Of a stretch of 64,000 nt of DNA, positions 7,906 to 16,217 are shown piece after piece. Below the pieces are notes generated by a model, which made no database searches, was not told the origin of the DNA, and was given only the letters and a program-made list of their open reading frames with translations. Source of the stretch: Nitrososphaerota archaeon (GTDB taxonomy: Archaea > Thermoproteota > Nitrososphaeria > Nitrososphaerales > Gagatemarchaeaceae); contig JAGWHB010000003.1 in the NCBI GenBank assembly GCA_028867035.1, forward strand, positions 242,960 to 306,959, read 5' to 3'. Positions within the stretch are counted from its first letter, which is position 1. Each line of letters starts with the position of its first letter. Both the position numbers and the translations under genes were made by a program.

Positions 7906-9873
7906 CTAGGGGAACCGCATGGCTTTCATCAGTGAGGCGAACTCCGGGTCATCCCTTAGCCAGTCAAACCTCGGCTCGACGTTGGACCATACGAGCCAGC
8001 TCGAACGCTCGTCGAAGGCTTTCCGCAGCCAGGAAACAGTTTGTGACCCGTCTTTGAATCCATTGTAAACGGCCGCAATCCAGTACGAGGAAACATATTG
8101 CGTCCTTGACCGTTCCTTGAGTTTCTCGAGAATCTCTCGAGCTTCATTGCCTCTTTCCGCCGCGGCAAGTCCGTGGCCAAGCATTCCCAACGCCACGTTG
8201 CTCTCCCCCGACAACCTTACCCCTATGCGGAGCTCTTGGATCGCTTCTTCGTACATACCCTTCTCCAGGAAGGGCCTTCCGAACCAGATATGTGTCTGCA
8301 TAAAGTTCGGGTCAAGCTCAAGAGTCTTCTTGTACTGTTCAATCGCATCGTCGTACTGCCGGGAAAGGTAAAGAACGTGGCCGACCGCCGAATTGATTGG
8401 CAGGGAGAGAGGGTCCAACTCTTGGGCCCTGCGGATTTCGGCGAGCGCCTCGTCCAACCTGCCCGTAGCCTTCAGGTGGTCTGAATAAAATTGATGGGCG
8501 GGAGCGTAATTTGGGTTTAGGTCAAGGGACTTCCGGAACTCTTCTTCGGCACCGTCCCAATCCCAATCGTACTGAAACCTAACTACCCCCAACGAAGTAT
8601 GGGCTTCCACGAGGTCGGGGTCCAATGCAAGGGCTTTTGTGACTGAATCTCTGGCCTGAGGATAGGCTATCTTGGGCGGGACATATTCCGTGGCGTACGA
8701 AGCGAGCATTGCATGGCAGTCTGCGATGCCTGAGTAAGCCTTGGCATAGGTCGGATCCATCTCGAGGGCCGCTTCGAATCGTCTTATCGCTTCTTCGAGG
8801 TCAGCCTTGGTTCTGCGGTTCCAATTCTGTCTACCTCGAAGGTACTGGACGTAAGCCTCGGGATTCTTCGTCTCTCCCTTCCCAGCATCTCTTGATCCCC
8901 TGCGCATCACCTGAACCCTTAGGGCGTCGACTACTTTTTGGCTGATGTCGCTCTGAATTGCGAATATATCTCTGAGCTCCCTGTCGTACTCCTGGGACCA
9001 CTTGGGCTCCTCGTTGGACGTGTCCACCAGTTGGACAGTGATGCGGACCCTGTCTCCGGCCTTCCTTACGCTTCCCTCGAGGACGCTACCAACGTTGAGC
9101 TGCCTTCCGATCTCAGAGACCGATTTGTTGGTCCCTTTGTATTTCATGACTGATGTCCTCGCGATTACCCTGAGCCCAGGCGTCCTCGAAATGGAGGAGA
9201 TTATTTCCTCGGTCATCCCATCAGCGAAGTACTCCTCAGTGCCCTGGGCGATGTTAACAAACGGGAGAACGGCCATCCTGTCGTTTTGAGGGGTTAGCGG
9301 TTTGGCAGGAGAACTCACAGAAACTTTCTCTCCGAAGCCTGATATTTGGTACACCTGCATGGGCGTAGATACATTCTTGAGTTCGGGAGTCCCCAACGAG
9401 TCGAACCTGAAATCGACCTTGTTGACAACGCTATCGTGGACCTGAGCACTGACGCAAATTCCTCCAGGGGGAGCAAGCGGCTCGATGCGCGAGGCCACGT
9501 TAACGGCGTCCCCGTACACGTCGCTTCCTGCGTGAATCACATCACCTAAATGAATCCCGATTCTCAGAATTATCTTCTCCTCCTGGCGGGCGCGATTCGC
9601 ATCCCGTAGGACAGCTTGTATCTCTCCCGCACATCTGACGGCCTCAAGTGAGCTTGAGAACTCAACAAGGAACGCGTCCCCGATAGTCTTGACCTCCCTG
9701 CCTTTGTGCTTGGCAAGCAAAGGGCGCACCAACATCCTCTGCAGCTTGAGCATGCGCATTGCCTGGCTTTCGTTCTTTTGGGCGAGGGCAGTGAAGCCTA
9801 CCATGTCGGTGAACATGATGGCGGCGAGGCTTCGCGCACCTTCCGCCTGCTCCGAATTCTTCAACAGGTCCAT
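7906..9873 (-). CDS. Class III adenylate/guanylate cyclase with TolB-like and TPR domains
   Basis: 655 residues. Residues ~13-180 form a class III cyclase domain: AAIMFTDMVGFTALAQ holds the first metal Asp, KTIGDAFLVEF the second, and DVYGDAVNVASRIE the Asn/Arg pair. Residues ~215-310 form a TolB-like region (MAVLPFVN, YFADGMTEEIISSISR, VGSVLEGSVRK). From ~350 to the end are TPR repeats (FEAALEMDPTYAKAYSGIAD, IEQYKKTLELDPNFMQTHIW). This architecture is common in bacteria and unusual in archaea. The ATG at 9873 is supported by a CTTATTA box about 25 nt upstream; a longer in-frame extension would overlap the thermosome gene and lacks family similarity. Confidence 0.9.
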   Translation of the reverse strand: MDLLKNSEQAEGARSLAAIMFTDMVGFTALAQKNESQAMRMLKLQRMLVRPLLAKHKGREVKTIGDAFLVEFSSSLEAVRCAGEIQAVLRDANRARQEEKIILRIGIHLGDVIHAGSDVYGDAVNVASRIEPLAPPGGICVSAQVHDSVVNKVDFRFDSLGTPELKNVSTPMQVYQISGFGEKVSVSSPAKPLTPQNDRMAVLPFVNIAQGTEEYFADGMTEEIISSISRTPGLRVIARTSVMKYKGTNKSVSEIGRQLNVGSVLEGSVRKAGDRVRITVQLVDTSNEEPKWSQEYDRELRDIFAIQSDISQKVVDALRVQVMRRGSRDAGKGETKNPEAYVQYLRGRQNWNRRTKADLEEAIRRFEAALEMDPTYAKAYSGIADCHAMLASYATEYVPPKIAYPQARDSVTKALALDPDLVEAHTSLGVVRFQYDWDWDGAEEEFRKSLDLNPNYAPAHQFYSDHLKATGRLDEALAEIRRAQELDPLSLPINSAVGHVLYLSRQYDDAIEQYKKTLELDPNFMQTHIWFGRPFLEKGMYEEAIQELRIGVRLSGESNVALGMLGHGLAAAERGNEAREILEKLKERSRTQYVSSYWIAAVYNGFKDGSQTVSWLRKAFDERSSWLVWSNVEPRFDWLRDDPEFASLMKAMRFP

Positions 9874-9935
9874 ACGAAGAAAGCCGTCTTCGGCTAATAA
9901 GCCTTGGCCGGGCCCTGATGTTCTCAGGTCACGAT

Positions 9936-11606
9936 TTAGTCGAAGTCTCCGCCGCCCTCGCCGCCCATCCCTCCGCCTCCAGGGGGACCGGCAGGGGCCT
10001 TGGACTTGCCCGCAGCGATGACGTCGTCGATTCTCAGTATCATCGAAGCCGCCTCCGTGGCCGACCTGATGACCTGCACCTTCACGGCCAGTGGCTCGAA
10101 GACCTGCCGCTGATACATGTCCTTGACCTTGCCGTCGGCCGCTTCGATGCCGAACCACTTGCCGTTCTCCGTGGCATGCTTGGCCCTGAACTCCACTTGT
10201 GCGTCGATGGGGTCCATGCCCGCGTTCACGGCTAGTGCCATCGGTATAGACTCTAGCGCTTCGGCGAATTTCTGAGCTGCCAGCTGCTCCCTTCCAGAAA
10301 GCCTGTCGGCCCATTTGAGCACCTGGGCAGCGGCCTCGGCTTCCGCAGCTCCGCCTCCCGCGACTATGGCCGGCTTCTCGATGACGTCCTTCGTCACCAT
10401 GAGCGCGTCGTGCAGGGATCTCTCCCCTTCGTCAACTATGCGCTGCGTCCCTCCTCTGATGAGTATGGTCACGGCCTTCGGGTTCTTGGCTCCTTCGACG
10501 AAGACCCATTTGTCCTCCTCCACCTTCCTCTCCTCGACGTGGCCCGCGTACCCGAGGTCGGCAGTCGAAAGGTCCTCGAAGTTGTTTACGACCCTGGCCC
10601 CGGTGGCCTTGGCCAGCTTGGTCATGTCAGACTCCTTGGCCCTTCTCACGGCCAGCACCCCGGCCTTCGCCAGGTAGTGCTGAGCGATGTCGTCGATGCC
10701 CTTCTGGCATATTATCACGTTGGCGCCCACGTTGACCACCTTGTCGACCATCCCCTTGAGCATCTTCGTCTCCTCGTCGAGGAACTTCTTCATCATGGAC
10801 GGGTCGTTGATGTTCAGCTTTGCGTCGAACTCGGTCTTCTCAATCTCGAATGGGGCGCTGATGAGGGCGATCTTCGCCTTCTCGACCATCTTCGGCATCC
10901 CGGAGTGGACCACTTCCTTGTCGAGGACGATCCCCTGGATTAGTTTGGTGTCCTTCAGGGAGCCGCCAGGCTTCTTCTCCACCTTGACGTTGTCGATGTC
11001 CACCCTGTAGCCCTTGTCTGCCTTCTCTGCTACCGCCAGCATGGCGTCCACGACCAGGTCTGCGAGCTCGTCTGCCTCCTTGAAAACGAGTTTCGTCTGC
11101 ATGCTCGTCCTTGCAACCTTGACCAGCCACTCCTTGTTGTCAGGCGTGACCTTCTCAGCGATGTCTTCAAGGGCTTCGATGGCCTTCCTCGAGGCCTTCG
11201 AGTAGCCGTCGACTATCACCGTCGGGTGGACGTCCTTCTCCAGGAGCTCCTCAGCCATCTCGAGCAGTGACCCTGCCAACACCACCGCTGAGGTCGTCCC
11301 GTCACCAACTTCGTTGTCTGTGGTCTTCGAAACCTCTACCAGCATCTTGGCGGCAGGATGCTGCACGTCAATCTCCTTCAGCATCGTAGCGCCGTCGTTC
11401 GTTATCGTAACGTCGCCAAGGGAGTCGACCAGCATCTTGTCCATCCCGCGGGGACCTATCGAAGTCTTGACTATCTCAGAGATCAGCTTCGCGGCGGCGA
11501 TGTTGTTCTTCTGGGCTTCCCTTCCCCTATTCTGGCTGGACCCTTCCTTAAGAATCAGGACGGGCTGTCCGGACTGCGTCATGGCTGGAATTGCTGTAGT
11601 AGACAT
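9936..11606 (-). CDS. ths: Thermosome subunit (group II chaperonin)
   Basis: 556 residues. Near-universal chaperonin motifs are present: [56 protein letters not shown] (ATP site), and a C-terminal VNAGMDPID region ending in a glycine-rich [14 protein letters not shown] tail. It forms the double-ring ATP-driven folding chamber in the cytoplasm. The start at ATG 11606 gives the normal MSTTAIPAM opening; an in-frame GTG 15 nt upstream is less likely. A TATA box (11638-11646) leaves a leader of several bases. Archaea often encode two or three paralogous subunits; only one is here. Confidence 0.97.
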   Translation of the reverse strand: MSTTAIPAMTQSGQPVLILKEGSSQNRGREAQKNNIAAAKLISEIVKTSIGPRGMDKMLVDSLGDVTITNDGATMLKEIDVQHPAAKMLVEVSKTTDNEVGDGTTSAVVLAGSLLEMAEELLEKDVHPTVIVDGYSKASRKAIEALEDIAEKVTPDNKEWLVKVARTSMQTKLVFKEADELADLVVDAMLAVAEKADKGYRVDIDNVKVEKKPGGSLKDTKLIQGIVLDKEVVHSGMPKMVEKAKIALISAPFEIEKTEFDAKLNINDPSMMKKFLDEETKMLKGMVDKVVNVGANVIICQKGIDDIAQHYLAKAGVLAVRRAKESDMTKLAKATGARVVNNFEDLSTADLGYAGHVEERKVEEDKWVFVEGAKNPKAVTILIRGGTQRIVDEGERSLHDALMVTKDVIEKPAIVAGGGAAEAEAAAQVLKWADRLSGREQLAAQKFAEALESIPMALAVNAGMDPIDAQVEFRAKHATENGKWFGIEAADGKVKDMYQRQVFEPLAVKVQVIRSATEAASMILRIDDVIAAGKSKAPAGPPGGGGMGGEGGGDFD

Positions 11607-11656
11607 ACTAAATCTGGTCACTATACAACCAAATGGGGTATATATGAATTTCCAGT

Positions 11657-11974
11657 TCAGCGTGGCAGCGCTCGCGACTTCGACCTGACTCTCCTGAGCA
11701 TCGCCTCGATCTTCTCAGCCAGCCCGATGTCCCACTCTGTCACCCCGCCTTCCGAGTGCGTCTGCACTGAAAGTGTGACATCGGTATACCTGACGTGGAT
11801 GTCGGGATGGTGCTCATATTTCTCCGCGACTTCGGCGACCTTTCTGATGAAGTCGATGCCATCCATGAAGCTCTCGAACTCGTACGACTTCGTGATGAAC
11901 TCGCCCTCATGCCTCCAGCCCTTCAGGGCCCTCAGCCTCGAGTCGATTTCCGAGTCGCTCAGCAGCTTTGGCAC
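11657..11974 (-). CDS. Pterin-4a-carbinolamine dehydratase (PCD/DCoH) family
   Basis: 105 residues. The core [24 protein letters not shown] and [20 protein letters not shown] carries the paired histidines and aspartate (EHHPD) of the PCD active site. The enzyme dehydrates 4a-hydroxytetrahydropterin to recycle pterin cofactors, and some family members have roles in molybdopterin metabolism. No aromatic hydroxylase gene is nearby, so the physiological partner is unknown. The GTG at 11974 is chosen because a TATA box sits about 28 nt upstream; a longer reading frame would include that box. Confidence 0.88.
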   Translation of the reverse strand: MPKLLSDSEIDSRLRALKGWRHEGEFITKSYEFESFMDGIDFIRKVAEVAEKYEHHPDIHVRYTDVTLSVQTHSEGGVTEWDIGLAEKIEAMLRRVRSKSRALPR

Positions 11975-11997
11975 GGCAATCGTTGATATCCCCTTCG

Positions 11998-12006
11998 TAT
12001 ATAATT
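11998..12006 (-). promoter_or_regulatory. TATA box for the PCD gene
   Basis: On the minus strand the sequence reads AAATTATATAC, centred about 28 nt before the GTG at 11974. It decides the start of the PCD gene and suggests a leaderless transcript. Confidence 0.6.
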
Positions 12007-12087
12007 TAGCGAACCAGCAATGCGATTTGACCACCTGCGTTAACGTGCCCCCTGGAGATGCGAACCCGTAGCTTGCAGGAGAAGAAG

Positions 12088-12393
12088 ATGGTCAACTCGA
12101 CGGTCGAATCAATCACGAGGATTGTCGATGCGAAGTCCGAAGTCGCTTCGAAGCTCAACACTGAGCACGTTTCGCGCCACGTCGACGGACTTACGAAGCC
12201 GAAATCGCCGAGTTCCACGATGAAGAAAGCTGGGATAGCACTTATCGCGGCCCCCGATCCCATCACCGGGGTCGCGGGAGTAGCGCTTGTTGCGACATCG
12301 TTTGCGATGAGGAAGAACGAACCCGCCAGCCTTGAAAATCTCGCACACGAAACCAGAAAGATTCTTCGTGACCTCCAGTCCTTGAGCCTTTAA
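12088..12393 (+). CDS. Small conserved-looking protein of unknown function
   Basis: 101 residues, not recognised. The N-terminal half is polar (TVESITRIVDAKSEVASKLN). A hydrophobic stretch, GIALIAAPDPITGVAGVALVA (~residues 48-68), may be a membrane hairpin or a buried helix pair. A helical, basic tail ends in HETRKILRDLQSLSL. ATG 12088 has a GGAG six bases upstream; an in-frame ATG at 12058 is possible. It is followed 28 nt later by another small gene on the same strand. Confidence 0.6.
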   Translation: MVNSTVESITRIVDAKSEVASKLNTEHVSRHVDGLTKPKSPSSTMKKAGIALIAAPDPITGVAGVALVATSFAMRKNEPASLENLAHETRKILRDLQSLSL

Positions 12394-12421
12394 GTATCCG
12401 ACAACCCATCCGCCGAACTCG

Positions 12422-12724
12422 ATGGAACTAAAACCATCAAAGGGATTGAAGGTCCACGTCAACGCTCAGCGCGAAGCAATCTTCGGAGACGAGTCGGTCA
12501 GCGTTCAGAGAATAACATTGAACGACGGCGACAGGGTAGGGGTCATGACAGGCCGCACACTGATCGGATTCTGCGAGGTCGAGATGCAGAAGCTCGACGG
12601 ACACGGTCACTGGTACCCCATTGACGACCTGACCGGCGAGCACGGCGAGAGAATCATCGAAGAAGAGATCCCGATCGAGCCGGACGAAGAGCGAGACGAA
12701 GGGTCAGAAGAGGAGCAAGCGTAG
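12422..12724 (+). CDS. Small acidic protein of unknown function
   Basis: 100 residues, unrecognised. The middle looks like a small beta-rich fold (VQRITLNDGDRVGVMTGRT, FCEVEMQKLDGHGHWYPIDD). The last ~25 residues are almost all Glu/Asp (EEEIPIEPDEERDEGSEEEQ), a tail often seen on proteins that bind basic partners. The gap to the next gene is one base (TAG-C-GTG), implying co-expression. Confidence 0.55.
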   Translation: MELKPSKGLKVHVNAQREAIFGDESVSVQRITLNDGDRVGVMTGRTLIGFCEVEMQKLDGHGHWYPIDDLTGEHGERIIEEEIPIEPDEERDEGSEEEQA

Positions 12725-12725
12725 C

Positions 12726-13061
12726 GTGGCTTCGGCCGGCAGGGCCGAACTCGTCTTCGTGGTGGACGTCTCCTCCCTCACCAAGGAGGGTTTCGTGGGG
12801 ACAACCACCTACGAGGGAAGCAAGATCGACCTGCTGTTCGACGACGGTGGGGCGGGCATCTTTCTGACCACGGAGATGGCGGGCCGGTTGAAGGTGAGAA
12901 AGGGTTCCACGCTGTCGGTGATGATAGAGGGCGAGAAGACTCTGATCGCCGAGGCGGTGGTCGCTGCCGTGAGGAAGAAGATCCGCATCTCCGACTCGAA
13001 GGTCTACTACGCGGTGGGTAGGGAGGGCGGCGCCATAATCAGAGTCCGAAAGGGCGAATGA
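12726..13061 (+). CDS. Small beta-rich protein of unknown function
   Basis: 111 residues from a GTG one base after the previous stop. The composition suggests alternating beta strands (AELVFVVDVSSLTKEGFVGT, KIDLLFDDGGAGIFLT, KGSTLSVMIEGEKTLIAEAVV). No domain is recognised and there is no membrane segment. Tight coupling to the acidic protein upstream suggests that the two act together. Confidence 0.55.
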   Translation: MASAGRAELVFVVDVSSLTKEGFVGTTTYEGSKIDLLFDDGGAGIFLTTEMAGRLKVRKGSTLSVMIEGEKTLIAEAVVAAVRKKIRISDSKVYYAVGREGGAIIRVRKGE

Positions 13062-13100
13062 ATCGGGCAGGTTTTGAGACAGTCAGGAATCTTCGGGCGC

Positions 13101-13865
13101 CTAGCGGAGCATCGCATCGCCGTCAGATTCCGGAAGGTCGTACCAACGGCTCCTCTCCCCAATCCTGGCGCGCATCTTCCACCCGAAGCTCTTGGGTGCC
13201 GACTCCATCATAGCCATCAGCTTGTGAACTCTGGAGACCACGATTGCGCTTTCAGGTCCCCCAAGTTCCTGTGCTTTCGCCATCAGGGCCTCGAGGCTCT
13301 TCCAGAATGTCGTGTACACCCCCCAGTCCTTCGCGCACAGGTCAGCTATCTCGTCCCCTCGAATCCCCTCTTTCTCAGTTGCGACGTCGAAGTCGTGGAA
13401 AGCCACCATTAGGTCCTTGTACTCCTTCTCGGTCTTCTCCACGACCTGGAGCTTTGTCATGAGGAGCTGGGTGATCGGAAGCGTGTACATCCCTGAGAGG
13501 ATGCTCTCCTTGAAGTTGAACTTGTGACACATGACGAACTCGTCGAGGAAGAGGTCGACCCTCCGCCTGTTGGCCATGTCGTAGTAGATCAGCCTCTGGC
13601 CCATGTTTAGCTTGTTGAACAGGTCTCTGGGCTTGTAACCGAGCGTTTCCATGATTCTCACTATCTTACCCGAGTCCTCCCTCTTCCCCATGAGGTCGAT
13701 GTCCTTGTTCTCCCTGAAGTAGCGGGGGTCGCTGGCAGTGGGGCAGAGCTTCTTGAACGCGAGCCCCCCGATGAGCCTCAGTCTCACCCCCCTGCCTTCA
13801 GCCGAGTCGATGATCTGGGTGGCGGCTTCGAGCGCGTTGGGCGGAAGCAACACTAGGCTCTCCAT
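13101..13865 (-). CDS. Nucleotidyltransferase-fold protein
   Basis: 254 residues. The start (LRLIGGLAFKK) followed by KDIDLMGKREDS and RRVDLFLDEFVMCHKF has the GG...DxD...D pattern of the polymerase-beta-like nucleotidyltransferase superfamily. Arrangement and length recall the AbiEii/MNT group of antitoxin- and toxin-type transferases. The rest is helical. It might transfer NMP to a protein or RNA, but the partner cannot be deduced. No cognate toxin or antitoxin gene is obvious next to it; the 105-residue ORF upstream is a weak candidate. Confidence 0.65.
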   Translation of the reverse strand: MESLVLLPPNALEAATQIIDSAEGRGVRLRLIGGLAFKKLCPTASDPRYFRENKDIDLMGKREDSGKIVRIMETLGYKPRDLFNKLNMGQRLIYYDMANRRRVDLFLDEFVMCHKFNFKESILSGMYTLPITQLLMTKLQVVEKTEKEYKDLMVAFHDFDVATEKEGIRGDEIADLCAKDWGVYTTFWKSLEALMAKAQELGGPESAIVVSRVHKLMAMMESAPKSFGWKMRARIGERSRWYDLPESDGDAMLR

Positions 13866-13957
13866 ACGAGCCGTTTGGAGCCTGCTTTTGGATTTAAGAT
13901 GTCTTTAGCATGGACGCCGCAATAGTCGCTGAACTGCAAAATCCAGATTTTGTCTGC

Positions 13958-14275
13958 CTACTCGCCCCGCGACCGTCCCTCGTGCGCCCTTGTCAGCACC
14001 CAGCGTGGCTTCTCCCAGAGCTCCTCGTGGCCTGCCGCGTTCCTGATCAGCACTCTCTGTCCGTCCTGATCCAGTAATTCAACCGCCGGCACCCCGGCCC
14101 TGAATCGCGTGTATTCGCTGTCGGACATACTGACGCTCTTCTTCCTCCCTATGCTCGCATGCCAATCCGCGCTCGTCCCGTCGAGAGAGAAGAGCACAGA
14201 AGTGGGACCGGCTTGGAAGTAGACCTTCGCGTACCTGAGCTGCCTAGGGAGCTTGTGTTCGAGAAGGAACTTCAT
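13958..14275 (-). CDS. Hypothetical protein
   Basis: 105 residues, no recognised domain. It begins MKFLLEHKLPRQLRYAKVYF and contains VLFSLDGTSADWHASIGRKK and a basic C-terminus (RWVLTRAHEGRSRGE). A short beta-rich fold is likely. The gene lies between the nucleotidyltransferase gene (92 nt away) and the divergent NurA-HerA operon. No function is proposed. Confidence 0.5.
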   Translation of the reverse strand: MKFLLEHKLPRQLRYAKVYFQAGPTSVLFSLDGTSADWHASIGRKKSVSMSDSEYTRFRAGVPAVELLDQDGQRVLIRNAAGHEELWEKPRWVLTRAHEGRSRGE

Positions 14276-14396
14276 GCCGTGTTCCGGCTTCTCCCAGCCT
14301 AATTAGGGTTGCTTCGAGCACTTTCACCGACGGGTCTCCCCCCATGCCATCCGACGCTCCAAAGTTTAAACTCCCAACGGTGAGCGACTTGGCACA

Positions 14397-16217
14397 TTGT
14401 CGGAGGTCGGAGATGCCAGCATAGAATCCAGGACCATCGCCGAAGTCCAGGCCTCTACCCGCTTCCTTCTCGATTCCTTCAAATCAAAGATGGCTGATTT
14501 GAAGGTCTGCGGGCCAGAAATCAGGGCCCTCCTCAAGTTCGGGGTCGACCTCTCCGCGGCCTCATCGACCGCCAGGGAGTTCTTCGGCTCCGACGTCGCC
14601 GACTACATAGCAATCGACGGCACAGATTCCGTCGACCAGCAGCTCGACCTCATCGTCTTCTACGTGGGAGCATTCGCCTACGGTGGGAAAGTAAAGTTCT
14701 CTCCCGAGGGCGTCTATGTCGGAGACCCGAAGGCCACGGAAGTGGACCTCTCAGTCTCCGCCGCCGTCCCTCTCTCCGAGGAGGATGCGGCCGAGGTGTT
14801 CGGGCAGAAGCGGGAATCTGGCGTAGAGGTAGACGCCGAGCGCCTCCCCACCGCGTTGATGCATCTGGCCGAGTACTACCTGGCATACAAGGGGGTCAGC
14901 CGCCCCGGAGGTCCGAGGATCGTACTGCTCGATAGGACCCTGGCCGGCGACGTCGGGCACCTTGTCTGGAGCACCCGGGATTTCATCAGGGCGAAGCTCT
15001 GCGTGTTGGAGGGGCTTGTGACTCCAGCCGGCGTAGTCACAGCATTCGACCTTGAGCTGGTGAGGATGCTTCTCCCCAACAGGCAGCTATCGCAGCCCGC
15101 CCCTAGGAGCCAGCTCCTCAAATTCGCGGCCGTCATGGAACTGTTCGGGGGCGAGGCGCTCACATCGGAGGAGCTGATCGCAAGGACGCGAGCGGACAGG
15201 GGCTGGCTCGGCAGGCTCGACGAGGACCTAAGAAAGCTTGACGACCAGTTCGGCATCTTCGAAACGACGTCACCTTCGTTCAGGCTCAAGCCAGGGGTAG
15301 CAGGATACTGGGACCGGGTCCTGAGCGCCGCACTCGACGTCTCCGGGCACATCTTCGACCCGCGGGGAGGCCATCCCCTGCGGATCGCGAAGGGAGACAG
15401 GCAGGTATGGGTGAAGGCCGACGATCTGGACTTCCTCGTCCTCGTCTTCATCCGTGCGCTCACAAGGAGCGCCTGGGCCGACAGGGTCCTGCCCATCGGC
15501 TTCGTGAAGGACACCAACGCTTTCGAATTCGTAAACTCAGTAATCCCAATCTTGGAGGCGGCCGGCCTCAAGAAATCCAACCGGAAATTCCCCAATTTCA
15601 ACAGCGACAAGATGCTCTTGCAGACGAACAGCGTCGCCAACGCAGGCGAAGTCCCTACGCCCTGGCACACTTCAGACATGGACGCCGCTTTCAGGACGAC
15701 TGCCCCAAAGCCCGACGCGTCGCTCGGCAGGGGGCAGGCCCGGGTCAACGGCGCCTTCGAGAACGTCATCTACCAGGAGAGGGTCTACGTCAAGACCTAC
15801 ATCCAGCTCTGGAGCAGCAGGTCGACACCAAGCGTAAGGAGCCATGTGTTCACCTACGACAGGCCCGTTTATCCCGGCTTCGACCACTGGGACGAGGTCC
15901 TCCTGTTCAACAGAGACGGGCCCGTCGATGGCACGATCAGCCCCGTGCTCCACTTCGAGCGGGGGTCACCCCTGACCAACATGTGCATGGCCCTCCTCAG
16001 CGAGATGGGGAAGGAGGTGGTCCCCGAGGCCCTCGGGCACAACTACCCCCTCTTCCTGGCGGACAAGAAGGCGAAAGCAATCCTTGAAGAGACCCGCCAA
16101 GCGTACCTGGGGGCCGTAGCCATCGAAATGGCGAAGTCGGACCTCGACCAGCAGGTCCTTTTCTCGAGGAGGTTCAGGGACTACCGCAGCCAGATAGAGG
16201 GGAAGCGGAAGTCATGA
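14397..16217 (+). CDS. nurA: NurA-domain nuclease-like protein, extended form
   Basis: 606 residues. NurA-type motifs are spread along it: IAIDGTDS (Asp74), RIVLLDRTL (Asp179), GFVKDTNAF, RVYVKTYIQLWSSR and the C-terminal HNYPLFLADKKAKAI helix. NurA is a 5'-3' nuclease that works with HerA in DNA end resection. Usual family members are 300-450 residues; here a large middle insertion (~residues 190-330, winged-helix-like LKFAAVMELFGGEALTSEELI) adds length. TTG start at 14397 with a TTTAAA box about 30 nt upstream. It overlaps the herA-like gene by 4 nt (ATGA), so translation is coupled. Confidence 0.75.
   Translation: MSEVGDASIESRTIAEVQASTRFLLDSFKSKMADLKVCGPEIRALLKFGVDLSAASSTAREFFGSDVADYIAIDGTDSVDQQLDLIVFYVGAFAYGGKVKFSPEGVYVGDPKATEVDLSVSAAVPLSEEDAAEVFGQKRESGVEVDAERLPTALMHLAEYYLAYKGVSRPGGPRIVLLDRTLAGDVGHLVWSTRDFIRAKLCVLEGLVTPAGVVTAFDLELVRMLLPNRQLSQPAPRSQLLKFAAVMELFGGEALTSEELIARTRADRGWLGRLDEDLRKLDDQFGIFETTSPSFRLKPGVAGYWDRVLSAALDVSGHIFDPRGGHPLRIAKGDRQVWVKADDLDFLVLVFIRALTRSAWADRVLPIGFVKDTNAFEFVNSVIPILEAAGLKKSNRKFPNFNSDKMLLQTNSVANAGEVPTPWHTSDMDAAFRTTAPKPDASLGRGQARVNGAFENVIYQERVYVKTYIQLWSSRSTPSVRSHVFTYDRPVYPGFDHWDEVLLFNRDGPVDGTISPVLHFERGSPLTNMCMALLSEMGKEVVPEALGHNYPLFLADKKAKAILEETRQAYLGAVAIEMAKSDLDQQVLFSRRFRDYRSQIEGKRKS

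Noticed and set aside
9874..10314. N-terminal extension of the cyclase gene to 10314
   Set aside because: The extra 147 codons lie antiparallel-free but inside the thermosome gene in another frame, are Gly/Arg-rich, and the cyclase domain starts right after the ATG at 9873, which has its own TATA box.
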